Below are positions 1 to 8,274 of a stretch of 64,000 bases of DNA, one piece after another. The number at the start of each line of letters is the position of its first letter. The first letter of the stretch is position 1. The position numbers were made by a program, and so were the translations under genes. Source of the DNA: Pelagibacterium lacus (GTDB taxonomy: Bacteria; Pseudomonadota; Alphaproteobacteria; Rhizobiales; Devosiaceae); the NCBI RefSeq assembly GCF_003345525.1, contig NZ_QQNH01000007.1, positions 1-64,000 of the forward strand. Reading direction: 5' to 3'. Below the pieces are notes generated by a model that searched no databases, was not told the DNA's origin, and saw only the letters and a list, made by a program, of their open reading frames with translations.

Positions 1-195
1 GACACCCCGCTGGCGATCTGCGAGGCGCGGGACCCCAAGGGGCTCTATGCAAAAGCCCGGGCCGGCCAGATCACCAACTTCACCGGCATCGACAGCCCCT
101 TCGAAGCGCCCGAGCGCGCCGCCATCACCCTGCATGGGGAAACGGAAAAGCCCGAGCAGATGGCCGAAAGCCTTTACGCGCGCCTCACGCTTTAG
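1..195 (+). CDS. cysC: Adenylylsulfate (APS) kinase, C-terminal end (CysC or CysNC), 5' truncated by window
   Basis: The window opens inside this gene; 64 C-terminal residues are visible before a TAG stop. They contain [16 protein letters not shown] followed by [13 protein letters not shown], the highly conserved end of APS kinases, which phosphorylate adenylyl sulfate to PAPS in sulfate assimilation. In many Hyphomicrobiales this domain is fused to the sulfate adenylyltransferase large subunit (CysN), so the full gene may be cysNC; the window cannot decide. The next gene converges on it from the opposite strand after only 9 bases. Confidence 0.93.
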   Translation, partial: DTPLAICEARDPKGLYAKARAGQITNFTGIDSPFEAPERAAITLHGETEKPEQMAESLYARLTL

Positions 196-204
196 GGTCG
201 CGCC

Positions 205-639
205 CTATTCCAGCAGGTCGGCGAGTTCTCCGAGCGCGGCGTCCCAGGCTTCCATGGCGAAAATCCGCGATTGCGGATCGGCATGGGCGGCGGCGATCTC
301 GACCAGCGACAGGCGCGTCCGCGCGGCGCCCAGGGATTCGAAGGTGACGATGAGCGTGCTGTCCTCGTCCGGCGCGCCCCCTTCCGGGTGCCAGAGCTCG
401 ACCAGCTTATGGTCCTCTTCGAAGCTCACCACGGTGCCGGTGACCACCAGGGACCGGCCCGGCTGCGCGTCGTCCTCGGTTTCTAAGCGGAAGCTGCCGC
501 CCTCGAAGGGCTCGAACTCCACATGGTCGGCCTGCCATTGCTCGAGCAGCGCCGGATCGGTCCAGGCCGCGAAAATCTCCTCGACCGGCGCATCGATGGT
601 GCGGGCGAGGGTGATGGTGTTTTCGGTCGCGTCGGACAT
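205..639 (-). CDS. SRPBCC / AHSA1-type (START-like) domain protein
   Basis: A 144-residue soluble protein that is one complete SRPBCC fold of the AHSA1 (Hsp90-activator homologue) group. The N-terminal ARTIDAPVEEIFAAWTDP is the usual beta1-alpha1 entry with the W-D-P motif, followed by FEPFEGGSFR and a C-terminal amphipathic helix. Family members bind hydrophobic ligands in a deep cavity, but the ligand is not predictable here. The gene begins 3 bases after the stop of the MFS gene upstream on the same strand, so the two are almost certainly co-transcribed. No catalytic residue set is recognisable. Confidence 0.88.
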   Translation of the reverse strand: MSDATENTITLARTIDAPVEEIFAAWTDPALLEQWQADHVEFEPFEGGSFRLETEDDAQPGRSLVVTGTVVSFEEDHKLVELWHPEGGAPDEDSTLIVTFESLGAARTRLSLVEIAAAHADPQSRIFAMEAWDAALGELADLLE

Positions 640-642
640 CGG

Positions 643-1839
643 TCAGTCTCCGGTATCGGGAAGCAGAGCGGTCAGCAGCCCGGCCAGCGGCAGGAAGGCG
701 CAGAGCCGGAACACGAATTCGATGCTGGTGCGGTCGGCGACCACCCCCATCAGCGAAGCGCCGAGCGCGCCGATCCCGAAGGCGAAGCCGAACATCAGCC
801 CGGCGATCATGCCGACCCGGCCCGGCAGCAATTCCTGCGCATAGACCACGATGGCCGAGAAGGCCGAGGCGAGGATGAAGCCGATCAGCGCGGTGAAGAC
901 GATCGCCGTCTCCAGACCCACATAGGGCAGGGCCAGGGTGAAGGGCAGGGGACCGAGAATGGAAACCCAGATCACCATCTTGCGCCCCACGCGGTCGCCG
1001 ATCGGCCCGCCGATAAAGGTGCCGGCCGCCGCCGCGCCGAGGAAGACGAAGAGATAGAGCTGCGCCGTCGAGGCGTCGAGGCTGAAGCGTTCGATGAGAA
1101 AGAAGGCGTAAAAGCTCGTCATCGTGGCCATATAGACGTTCTTGCTCATGATCAGCACGGCGATGACCGCGAAGGCGCCGACGAGGCGCTGGCGCGAGAT
1201 CGCCGCGCTGCGCCGCAGGACCGGGGCCGGGCCGGCATTGGCATTCTGCCCGGCGTACCAGGTGCTGACCGCGAGCAGGACGGCGATGGCCAGGATGGCG
1301 ACGCCCGCGAACCAGGCCACCGGGCCCTGGCCGCGCGGCAGGATGATGAAGGCGGCGAGCAGCGGCCCGATGGCCGTCCCCACATTGCCGCCCACCTGGA
1401 ACAGCGATTGCGCAAAGCCCAGACGGCCGCCCGACGCCATGCGCGAGACCCGCGACGCCTCGGGGTGGAAGATCGACGAGCCGAGGCCGATCAGCGCCGC
1501 GGCGACCAGCAGCATGGGAAAGCTGTCGGCAACCGACAGCAGCAAAAGACCGGCCAGGGTCGAGCACATGGCGATCGGCAGCGAGAAGGGTTTTGGGTAT
1601 TTGTCGGTATAGAGCCCGACCAGCGGCTGGAAAAACGACGCCGTCAGCTGGTTGACCAGGGTGATGAGCCCGATTTGGGTGAAATCGAGGGCATAGAGTT
1701 CGCGCAGCAGCGGATAGACCGCCGGCAGCAGGGCCTGCATCAGGTCGTTGAGCAGATGGGAGAAGCTGACGGCGAACAGCACCCAAAGGGAGGTCGCCTG
1801 CCGGACAGGTTGGGGAGTCGCTGTGGCGGTGGAAGTCAT
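643..1839 (-). CDS. MFS efflux pump, fosmidomycin-resistance (Fsr) family
   Basis: A 398-residue major facilitator with about 12 hydrophobic segments. The N-terminal HLLNDLMQALLPAVYPLL, then GLGSSIFHPEASRVSRMA and LFQVGGNVGTAIGPLLAA, match the Fsr family of inner-membrane drug exporters; the usual MFS loop is seen as GPIGDRVGRKM between segments 8 and 9. Family members export fosmidomycin-like compounds, but the native substrate is unknown. It leads a two-gene unit with the SRPBCC protein. Its start codon lies about 10 bases after the T-tract of the terminator that follows terC, leaving little room for a conventional promoter, so read-through or a promoter overlapping the hairpin must drive it. 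Confidence 0.9.
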   Translation of the reverse strand: MTSTATATPQPVRQATSLWVLFAVSFSHLLNDLMQALLPAVYPLLRELYALDFTQIGLITLVNQLTASFFQPLVGLYTDKYPKPFSLPIAMCSTLAGLLLLSVADSFPMLLVAAALIGLGSSIFHPEASRVSRMASGGRLGFAQSLFQVGGNVGTAIGPLLAAFIILPRGQGPVAWFAGVAILAIAVLLAVSTWYAGQNANAGPAPVLRRSAAISRQRLVGAFAVIAVLIMSKNVYMATMTSFYAFFLIERFSLDASTAQLYLFVFLGAAAAGTFIGGPIGDRVGRKMVIWVSILGPLPFTLALPYVGLETAIVFTALIGFILASAFSAIVVYAQELLPGRVGMIAGLMFGFAFGIGALGASLMGVVADRTSIEFVFRLCAFLPLAGLLTALLPDTGD

Positions 1840-1848
1840 GACATACTC

Positions 1849-1882
1849 TAAAAAATAGACGCGGCGCAGAAGCCTGCGCCGC
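1849..1882 (-). terminator. Rho-independent terminator after terC
   Basis: On the minus strand a perfect 9-bp stem (GCGGCGCAG / CTGCGCCGC, loop of 4) is followed within a few bases by a run of six T. It sits about 50 bases after the terC stop codon and directly before the MFS start codon, so it may also act as an attenuator for the MFS gene. Confidence 0.8.
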
Positions 1883-1931
1883 GCTGAGTTTTCCAGATGT
1901 ACGTCCGGCTTACGGACCCGTCAAGCCGCCG

Positions 1932-2969
1932 TCAGGGATGCGGCGCGTCGGTGCTCTCGAGATCCTTGGCCGCGACGGGCTTGTCCTGCACCTCCAGCGG
2001 CGGATCGTTGCGGGTCTTCCAGAGGGAATAGAGCACCCCCAGGACCAGCGTGCCGATGGTGAAGATCAGCGACAGCAGCGTGTCGATATGGATGCCGAGC
2101 GGCACCAGCGAGATCTTGATGCCCACATAGACCAAGATGATGGCCAGCGCGGTCTGCAGATAGCGGAAGCGCGCCATGGCGGCGGAAAGGGCGAAGAACA
2201 GCGCCCGCAGGCCGAGCACGGCAAACACGTTGGACGTGTAGACGATGAACGGGTCCTGGGTGATGGCGAAGATCGCCGGCACGGAATCGACCGCGAAGAT
2301 CACGTCGACGATCTCGACCATGATCAGCGCAACGGCCAGCGGGGTCAGCCACAGGACCAGCTTGCCGGTCTGGGGATGGGGCTGCTGCACCAGGAACTTG
2401 GTGCCGTGGAACTGCGGCGTTATGCGGAAGCGCTTGCGCAGGAATTTGAGGATCTTGTTGTTCTCGATGTCGTCGTCCTCGTCGACCTTGCGGAACATGC
2501 GGATGCCGGTGAAGATGAGGAAGGCGCCGAAAACGAAGAGGATCGGCTCGAAGGCGTTGACCAGGGCCACGCCCGCGCCGATCAGGATGGCGCGGAACAC
2601 CAGAACGCCGATAATGCCCCAGAACAGCACGCGGTACTGATAGAGCCGCGGCACGCCCAGAAAGGCGAAGATGGTCGCGATGACGAAGATGTTGTCCATC
2701 GCGAGCGACTGCTCGATGATGTAGCCGGTAAAGAATTCGAGCCCCGACTCGGCGCCGCGCACGAACCAGACCCAGGCGCCGAACGCACAGGCCACGAGCA
2801 CGTACATGCCGTAGAGCAGGAAGCTCTCCCGGGCGCTGATCTCTTTCTGCTCCTTGTGCAGAAAGCCGAGATCGAACACCAGGATTGCGGTGACGACGCC
2901 GATAAAGGCGAGCCAGAACCAGACAGGCGTGTCCAGAAACTCTGAGAACAGAAATGATGCGAAATCCAT
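1932..2969 (-). CDS. TerC family integral membrane protein
   Basis: A 345-residue polytopic membrane protein of the TerC/Alx family, whose members move or protect against metal ions (tellurite resistance in TerC, Mn2+ export in Alx/MeeF-type proteins). The conserved acidic membrane motifs are present: LAMDNIFVIATIF in segment 3 and IFAVDSVPAIFAIT in segment 6. Eight or nine hydrophobic segments are visible, with a charged cytosolic loop (KVDEDDDIENNK) in the middle and a polar C-terminal tail. Length is typical of the long subfamily. It appears monocistronic, followed by a strong terminator. Mn2+ handling is an inference from the family. Confidence 0.92.
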   Translation of the reverse strand: MDFASFLFSEFLDTPVWFWLAFIGVVTAILVFDLGFLHKEQKEISARESFLLYGMYVLVACAFGAWVWFVRGAESGLEFFTGYIIEQSLAMDNIFVIATIFAFLGVPRLYQYRVLFWGIIGVLVFRAILIGAGVALVNAFEPILFVFGAFLIFTGIRMFRKVDEDDDIENNKILKFLRKRFRITPQFHGTKFLVQQPHPQTGKLVLWLTPLAVALIMVEIVDVIFAVDSVPAIFAITQDPFIVYTSNVFAVLGLRALFFALSAAMARFRYLQTALAIILVYVGIKISLVPLGIHIDTLLSLIFTIGTLVLGVLYSLWKTRNDPPLEVQDKPVAAKDLESTDAPHP

Positions 2970-3144
2970 CGCCGGACCTTCTCCATGTTAAGTTGGAACA
3001 GTTCCGACATCACGTAGCGATCAAGAGCGCTGCGCCAGAGGGGCCCGGACTGCGCGACGATATATAGGTATTGCTATCGGCGATGCAAAGGGGCTGGGAG
3101 AAAACTCTGAATCAAATTTGGCGCAGCGCCTGTGTTCTTGTCTT

Positions 3145-3194
3145 GTCGCGTTTCCGAACCGGATAAGTGGTGCCCACTTATCCTGGAAACACTC
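3145..3194 (-). repeat. 50-bp palindromic element, copy 1
   Basis: An element identical over 50 bp to the one at 24211-24260, read on the opposite strand. Its core is a 10-bp perfect inverted repeat GGATAAGTGG / CCACTTATCC with a 3-base loop; outer TTTCC / GGAAA arms extend it with an asymmetric internal bulge. It begins one base after the FMN reductase stop codon. The match extends about 12 bp further with two mismatches. It resembles REP-type intergenic palindromes and could stabilise or end the 3' end of the transcript. Confidence 0.85.
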
Positions 3195-3195
3195 C

Positions 3196-3768
3196 TCAGG
3201 CGTCCCGCGGCAGGACCTGCAGCACGCGGGCGATGAAGATCTTGAACTCCGCCATGTAGTTGCGCAGGAACTCCTCGGTCGAGGCCACGGTCACTTCGCC
3301 GCTGTCGGTGATGAGATCGGGCGTGAAATGGATATAGGCTTCCGGCGCGTTCATCTGCGGCGAATTGCAGAAGCTGAGCACGCTGCGCAGGCTCTGCTGG
3401 GCCACCGCGGTGCCGATGGCGCCGATCGAGGCCCCGATCACCGCCGACGGCTTGCGGGCGAAGGAATTCTGCCCCCAGGGCCGGCTGGCCCAGTCGATGG
3501 CGTTCTTGAGCCCGCCGGGGATCGAGCGATTATATTCGGGGGTGACGAACAGAACCGCATCGACCGAGGCGATGGCGTGCTTGAGCGCGCGGGCGGCCGG
3601 CGGATAGTCGGCGTCATAGTCATAGCTGTAGAGGGGAAGGTCCCGGAAGGGAATCTCCTCCATGTCGAGTTCGGGCGGCGCCAGCCGTACCAGCGCCTGG
3701 GCGAGCTTGCGGTTGATGGACTCCTTGGCGAGGCTGCCGATAAAATAACCGACCTTGTGCGTGGTCAT
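3196..3768 (-). CDS. NADPH-dependent FMN reductase family oxidoreductase
   Basis: A 190-residue flavodoxin-fold protein. GSLAKESINRKLA near the N-terminus is the FMN-phosphate loop, and PEYNRSIPGGLKNAIDW at about residues 75-92 is the signature of NAD(P)H:FMN/quinone reductases such as ChrR, YieF and ArsH relatives. These cytosolic enzymes reduce flavins, quinones or chromate by two-electron transfer; the physiological acceptor is not predictable. It is separated by 83 bases from the ABC ATPase gene upstream on the same strand, a gap that holds two GC-rich hairpins near 3791-3807 and 3812-3826, so it is probably a separate unit. Confidence 0.9.
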   Translation of the reverse strand: MTTHKVGYFIGSLAKESINRKLAQALVRLAPPELDMEEIPFRDLPLYSYDYDADYPPAARALKHAIASVDAVLFVTPEYNRSIPGGLKNAIDWASRPWGQNSFARKPSAVIGASIGAIGTAVAQQSLRSVLSFCNSPQMNAPEAYIHFTPDLITDSGEVTVASTEEFLRNYMAEFKIFIARVLQVLPRDA

Positions 3769-3851
3769 GGTCTGCTCCTGTCGCGGTGATCGGGGGAAGC
3801 GCCCCCGAATCCGCTAAACAGCGGCGAGGGCGTCTTGGTTCCAGCGGCCGG

Positions 3852-4640
3852 TCAGGCGAGCCCGTCATGGGCCGGGCGGGAAAGCACCACTTCCGGGCCC
3901 TTGCCGCCCATCATGGCGAGGATGGTCTGGGTGAGGTCGTCGCTGCCCTCGCGTTCGAGCAGGGCGGCGGCGGTGCCGTCATAGATGACGCGGCCCTTGT
4001 CCAGCATCACCATGCGGTCGGCGTGCTGCACCTCGTCGATCAGATGCGTCGTCCACAGGACGCTGATCCGTTCCTCGGTGGTGAGGCGCTTCACTTCTTC
4101 GAGCAGCGCGCGCCGGCTGTTGGGATCGAGCCCCACCGTCGCCTCATCCATGAGCAGCACGCTGGGGCGGTGGAGGCGGGCGCGGGCCAGTTCGACGCGC
4201 CGGCGATTGCCCCCGCTCAGGGTGCGGGCCCGCGCCGAGGCGACGTCACTCAGCCCGTATTCCTCGAGAATGGCGGCAATGCGCTCCCGGGCCAGCGCGC
4301 GGCCAAGGCCGTGCAGGTCGGCGTGAAACAGCAGATTGGCCCGCACGGTCAGTTCGAGGTCGAGGGTCTGCTGCTGGAAGACCACCCCGATATCTGCCAG
4401 CGCCTGAGTCGCCTGCCGGCTCATGTCCTTGCCGAGCACGGCGATATGGCCGCTATCGGGGACGAAAAGCCCGGTGAGCAATTGCAGCAGGGTGGATTTT
4501 CCGGCCCCGTTCGGCCCCAGAAGCGCCACGAATTCCCCGCGTCGCACCGAGAGGGAAACGTCTTGGAGGGCTTTCACCTCGCCATAGGATTTGCTGACGT
4601 TTTCCACGAGGAGCGCGGTTTCGAAATGACTCATGTCCAT
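3852..4640 (-). CDS. ABC transporter ATPase of the PQQ-alcohol-dehydrogenase-associated type
   Basis: A 262-residue cytosolic ABC ATPase with Walker A GPNGAGKST, Q-loop region FQQQTLDLELTV, signature LSGGNRRRVELARA, Walker B VLLMDEATVGLD and H-loop TTHLIDEV. It matches the DrrA/CcmA-like ATPases that pair with ABC-2 permeases. The neighbours on the other strand (propeller, binding protein, ABC-2 permease, PQQ dehydrogenase) identify it as the ATPase of the transporter set linked to PQQ-dependent alcohol catabolism (PedC-type systems). It is transcribed divergently from the rest, across a 120-bp intergenic region that must carry both promoters. The cargo is unknown. Confidence 0.92.
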   Translation of the reverse strand: MDMSHFETALLVENVSKSYGEVKALQDVSLSVRRGEFVALLGPNGAGKSTLLQLLTGLFVPDSGHIAVLGKDMSRQATQALADIGVVFQQQTLDLELTVRANLLFHADLHGLGRALARERIAAILEEYGLSDVASARARTLSGGNRRRVELARARLHRPSVLLMDEATVGLDPNSRRALLEEVKRLTTEERISVLWTTHLIDEVQHADRMVMLDKGRVIYDGTAAALLEREGSDDLTQTILAMMGGKGPEVVLSRPAHDGLA

Positions 4641-4760
4641 CCAGGTCCTTCCCGCGCCGTTCTCAAGAAACGATGCCCGATCCGTGACTTGATTGTCTCG
4701 CTCGAATTATCGTGCTACTCAAGTTTTGGCAATTATAGCAGAAATGGGGAGGACATTTTC

Positions 4761-5186
4761 ATGCGAAATTGGCTCGTGGCCGCCTGTGCGGCAGGTATGG
4801 TGCTTGGGAGCGTGGCCAGCGTTCAGGCCGAAGGCAATCTGGCCTCGCAACCCGAGCGGCTCGAACTCTCCATCGATTCCCGCGACCTGAGTTTTTCCAA
4901 CACCGAATTCCAGCTGGAAACCGGCAAATATTATATCTGGGAAATCACCCATGACGGCCTGGAGGAAGTGATGATCCAGGCGCCGGACCTGTTCCGCAAT
5001 TCCTGGATCAACCAGGTGGTGATCAACGATCTGGAAGTGCACACCTCCGGCGCCATCTACGGCGTCGAGTTCGACGACGAGGGCACGCTGGCCATTTCTT
5101 TCGTTCCCATTCGTCCGGGCAACTACCAGTTCTTCGCGCCGGGCTTCCAGGACAGGGGCCTCTCGGGCACGTTCGTGGTGCGTTGA
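4761..5186 (+). CDS. Small periplasmic cupredoxin-like protein
   Basis: A 141-residue exported protein. The start is chosen at the ATG preceded by GGGGAGG; it gives a clean signal peptide (MRNWLVAACAAGMVLGSVASVQA). The mature part ends in ISFVPIRPGNYQFFAPGF then GLSGTFVV, which resembles the final strands of a cupredoxin (F-x-P-x-x-P-G-x-Y-x-F...G-x-x-G). The residues where a type-1 copper site would need Cys, His and Met read FFAPGFQDRGLSG, so the copper ligands look lost. It is the first gene of the plus-strand PQQ module and is probably a periplasmic binding or scaffold partner. Exact function is unknown. Confidence 0.7.
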   Translation: MRNWLVAACAAGMVLGSVASVQAEGNLASQPERLELSIDSRDLSFSNTEFQLETGKYYIWEITHDGLEEVMIQAPDLFRNSWINQVVINDLEVHTSGAIYGVEFDDEGTLAISFVPIRPGNYQFFAPGFQDRGLSGTFVVR

Positions 5187-5236
5187 GTTTCGCGCCTTTC
5201 GGGGCGCGTCGGTCCATTTGACTTGGGAGAACCGTC

Positions 5237-6250
5237 ATGGTCGTTCAAAGGCTCAACAGATACATGCTGTCGTCTGCGGCGGCAGGGCTGGCGCTTGCGC
5301 TGGCCTTCACGGCCCCGGCCGAAGCGGCCGGTACGGGCTATGTCTTCGTCAGCAATGAGCGCAGCAACAATATCCTCGTGTTCGATCCGGCCCGCGATTT
5401 CGAGCTGATCTCGGAAATTCCCACATCGAGCCGTCCGCGCGACATGAAGCTCAACGCGGACCATACCCTGCTCTATGTGGCCTGCGGGCAGGACGACGTC
5501 ATCGACGTCATCGACATCGCGACGCTCAGCGTGGTGGACTACATCCCCACCGGCCGCAGCCCGGAAATGTTCGTCCTCAACGCCGATGAATCGCTGATCT
5601 ACGTGTCCAACGAAGAAAATTCGACGGCCCAGATCATCGACGTCGAGACCAAGGTCATCGTGCACGAAATCCCGACCGGGGCCGAGCCGGAAGGCGTGCT
5701 GCTGACCGATGACGAGCAGACCCTCTACGTGACCTCGGAAATCGCCGACATGGTGCATGTCATCGATACGGTCTCGGGCACGGTGGTGGACAATGTGATC
5801 GTCGGCACACGCCCGCGCCGCTTCGAGATCGCGGCGGACGGGGCCGAGCTGTGGGTGAGCGACGAGCTTTCCGGCTCGGTGACCATCATCGACCGCGAGA
5901 CCAACATGGTCATCGACCAGCTCGAATTCCTGCCGCCCGGCTTCCGCGCCGTGGACGTCACCCCGGTGGGCATCCTGCTCTCGGAAGACGGCAGCACCAT
6001 GTATGTGACGCTGGGCCGCGCCAACCACATCGCCTATGTCAATGTCGCGACGCGGGAGATCGAGGGCTATACGCTGGTGGGGGCCCGCGCGTGGAGCCTG
6101 GCGCTCAGCGCCGACGGCACCCAGCTCTACGTCACCAACGGGCTGAGCGACGATATGTCGATCATCGACCTGGACACCCGCACCAATATAAGATCGATCC
6201 AGACCGGACGGGTTCCGCATTCGATCGTGGTGGATTATGACCCCGCGTAA
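5237..6250 (+). CDS. PQQ-catabolism-associated seven-bladed YVTN beta-propeller
   Basis: A 337-residue periplasmic propeller. A signal peptide ends near residue 31 (PAEAA). Seven consecutive blades each carry a strand of the type YVFVSNERSNNILVFD, LLYVACGQDDVIDVID, LIYVSNEENSTAQIID, TLYVTSEIADMVHVID, ELWVSDELSGSVTIID, TMYVTLGRANHIAYVN and QLYVTNGLSDDMSIID. This architecture and context match the beta-propeller found beside PQQ-linked alcohol dehydrogenases and their ABC system. Such propellers usually act as protein-binding platforms. Its 3' end overlaps the next gene by 14 bases, pointing to translational coupling. Confidence 0.88.
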   Translation: MVVQRLNRYMLSSAAAGLALALAFTAPAEAAGTGYVFVSNERSNNILVFDPARDFELISEIPTSSRPRDMKLNADHTLLYVACGQDDVIDVIDIATLSVVDYIPTGRSPEMFVLNADESLIYVSNEENSTAQIIDVETKVIVHEIPTGAEPEGVLLTDDEQTLYVTSEIADMVHVIDTVSGTVVDNVIVGTRPRRFEIAADGAELWVSDELSGSVTIIDRETNMVIDQLEFLPPGFRAVDVTPVGILLSEDGSTMYVTLGRANHIAYVNVATREIEGYTLVGARAWSLALSADGTQLYVTNGLSDDMSIIDLDTRTNIRSIQTGRVPHSIVVDYDPA

Positions 6251-7427
6251 CCTCACCCTGGCCCTGATGCTGGCCGTGGCGCCGGTGCCGGTGCCGGTCC
6301 TTGCCCAGGACGCGGCCCCGGCCGAGATGGCCATCGGCTATCTCGACCTCGCGGAGGACCCGCGCTACGACCTCACCCTGGCGCGCTTCCTCGTGCCGGC
6401 CCGGCCCTGGGGCCGCAGCATCGACGGCGCGCAACTGGGCATCGTCGATGCCGAGCAAATCGGGCGGGTGATCAATGTCGACTTCACCCTGCGCGAAGCG
6501 AGCGGCGATTCCGTAGAAAGCCTCGCCGATACGGTCGGGGGCTGGGTGGAGGAGGGCGTGCATTTCGTCGTCGCGGACCTGCCGGCCGACATGCTGGTGG
6601 CGCTGGCCGACGCGGTGGAGGGGCAGCCGGTGACGCTGTTCAACGTCTCGGCGGAACAGGACAGCCTCCGGGCCGAGCAGTGCAGGTTCAACGTGGTGCA
6701 CACCATCCCCAGCTACCGCATGATGACCGACGCCGTGGTGCAATACCTGGTCTCCAAGCGCTGGACCAATATCCTCGTCCTGCAGGGCCCGCTTGCCGAC
6801 GACGCGGCGATCGCCGACGCGGTGCGGGAATCGGCGGGCTTTTTCGGCGCCAATATCGTCGATGTCCGCCCCTTCGTCCTCGGCGCCGATCCCCGGATGC
6901 GCGAGCAGAACAATGTGGCGCTGATGACCGAGGGCGGCAATTACGACGCGGTGTTCGTCGCCGACAGTTCCGGCGAATTCGCTCACGACGTGCCTTATCA
7001 CACCAATCTGCCCCGGCCGGTGGTCGGCGGGGCAGGGCTGGTCGGCGAGGCCTGGCACTGGGCGTGGTGGCGCCAGGGCGCACCGCAGGTCAATGCCCGT
7101 TTCGAGGCCATGGCCGACCGCTACATGCACCGCTTCGATTGGGCGGCCTGGGCCGCGGTGCGGGCGGTGACCCAATCGGTGCTGCGCTCGGAATCGACCG
7201 AATACGAGCCGGTGCGCGACTATCTCCTCGGCGAGCGCATGAATCTCGACGGCTCCAAGGGCAATCCCATGAGCGTGCGCCCCTGGGACCATCAATTGCG
7301 CCAGGGCATGCTGCTGGCGGCCGGTAATGTGGTGGTCGAACTGGCGCCCATCGAGGGCTTCCTGCACGAGACCAACGATCTGGATACGCTGGGCGTCGAT
7401 GAGCCGCGCTCCCAATGCCAGTTCTGA
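6237..7427 (+). CDS. ABC transporter substrate-binding protein of the PQQ-ADH-associated type
   Basis: A 396-residue secreted protein: signal peptide to about residue 22 (PVPVLA), then IGYLDLAEDPRYD and a long bilobal body related to branched-chain-amino-acid-type binding proteins. Together with the flanking propeller and ABC-2 permease it matches the binding-protein member of PQQ-dependent alcohol dehydrogenase gene sets. A binding protein beside an ABC-2 (export-type) permease is odd but is the known composition of this set. No lipobox is seen, so it should be soluble in the periplasm. It overlaps the propeller gene upstream and the permease gene downstream. Confidence 0.87.
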   Translation: MTPRNLTLALMLAVAPVPVPVLAQDAAPAEMAIGYLDLAEDPRYDLTLARFLVPARPWGRSIDGAQLGIVDAEQIGRVINVDFTLREASGDSVESLADTVGGWVEEGVHFVVADLPADMLVALADAVEGQPVTLFNVSAEQDSLRAEQCRFNVVHTIPSYRMMTDAVVQYLVSKRWTNILVLQGPLADDAAIADAVRESAGFFGANIVDVRPFVLGADPRMREQNNVALMTEGGNYDAVFVADSSGEFAHDVPYHTNLPRPVVGGAGLVGEAWHWAWWRQGAPQVNARFEAMADRYMHRFDWAAWAAVRAVTQSVLRSESTEYEPVRDYLLGERMNLDGSKGNPMSVRPWDHQLRQGMLLAAGNVVVELAPIEGFLHETNDLDTLGVDEPRSQCQF

Positions 7428-8274
7428 CCTCGTGCCGACCCCCCACGCCAACCGGACGGCGCGGGCCGGAACGATAATGCATGCCGCGCGGGCCATGCGC
7501 GGCATCGTCTTTCGCGAGCTGACCAAGTTCCTGCATCAATACGGACGGCTGGCCTCGGCGGTGGTGCGGCCGGCCCTGTGGCTGGTGGTGTTCGCCGCCG
7601 GCATGCAGAACCTGTTCGGCGTCTCGCCCATCGAGCCCTACAACACCTATATCCCCTATCAGGTCTATATCGTGCCGGGCCTGCTGGGCATCGTGCTGCT
7701 GTTCAACGGGATGCAGTCCTCGCTGTCGCTGGTCTATGACCGCGAGGTGGGCACCATGCGGCTGCTGCTGACCGCGCCGCTGCCGCGATGGTATCTGCTG
7801 CTGTGCAAGCTGATCGCCGGGACGCTGCTCTCGATCGTGCAATGCTACGCCTTCCTCGCGGTGGCGCATATGATGGGCATCTCCATCCCGTGGAGCGGCT
7901 GGCTCTATATGCTGCCGGCGCTGCTGATCTCGGGGCTGATGCTGGGCTCGATCGGCCTGCTGCTCTCGATCGCCGTGCGGCAGCTGGAAAATTTCGCCGG
8001 GACGATGAACTTCGTCATCTTCCCCATGTTCTTCCTCTCCTCGGCGCTCTACCCCCTGTGGCGCCTGCGCGAGAGCGGGGCGAGCTATCTCTACGTGCTG
8101 TCGAACGGTAACCCCTTCACCCATGCGGTGGAACTGGTGCGCTATGCCGCCTATGGCAAGTTCAACGGCACGGCGCTGCTCGTGGTCATCGGGACGGCGA
8201 TCGTCTGTTTTCTGCTGGCCGCGCGGGCCTATGACCCGCAGCGCGGCTTCATCCGCCGCCGCGCGCGGCCCTGA
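7399..8274 (+). CDS. ABC-2 type permease of the PQQ-ADH-associated transporter (PedC-like)
   Basis: A 291-residue inner-membrane permease. The core MRGIVFRELTKFLHQYGR followed by RPALWLVVFAAGM is typical of the ABC-2 permeases found beside PQQ alcohol dehydrogenases. Six hydrophobic segments follow, and the late loop RAYDPQRGFIRRR ends the protein. The start is uncertain: an ATG at 7399 overlaps the preceding gene by 29 bases, and a second in-frame ATG at 7477 would give 265 residues; the longer form is reported. It partners the divergently encoded ATPase at 3852-4640. Substrate and direction are unknown; export is inferred from the ABC-2 family. Confidence 0.87.
   Translation: MSRAPNASSDLVPTPHANRTARAGTIMHAARAMRGIVFRELTKFLHQYGRLASAVVRPALWLVVFAAGMQNLFGVSPIEPYNTYIPYQVYIVPGLLGIVLLFNGMQSSLSLVYDREVGTMRLLLTAPLPRWYLLLCKLIAGTLLSIVQCYAFLAVAHMMGISIPWSGWLYMLPALLISGLMLGSIGLLLSIAVRQLENFAGTMNFVIFPMFFLSSALYPLWRLRESGASYLYVLSNGNPFTHAVELVRYAAYGKFNGTALLVVIGTAIVCFLLAARAYDPQRGFIRRRARP

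Noticed and set aside
2970-3120. A yybP-ykoY (Mn2+) riboswitch upstream of terC
   Set aside because: Expected for Alx/MntP-type genes, but I cannot find the conserved GGGGAGUA-type loops or paired helices on the minus strand.
4700-4745. A sigma-54 promoter (TTGGCA...GC) before the cupredoxin-like gene
   Set aside because: The spacing between GG and GC is 8 bases, not the required 10.
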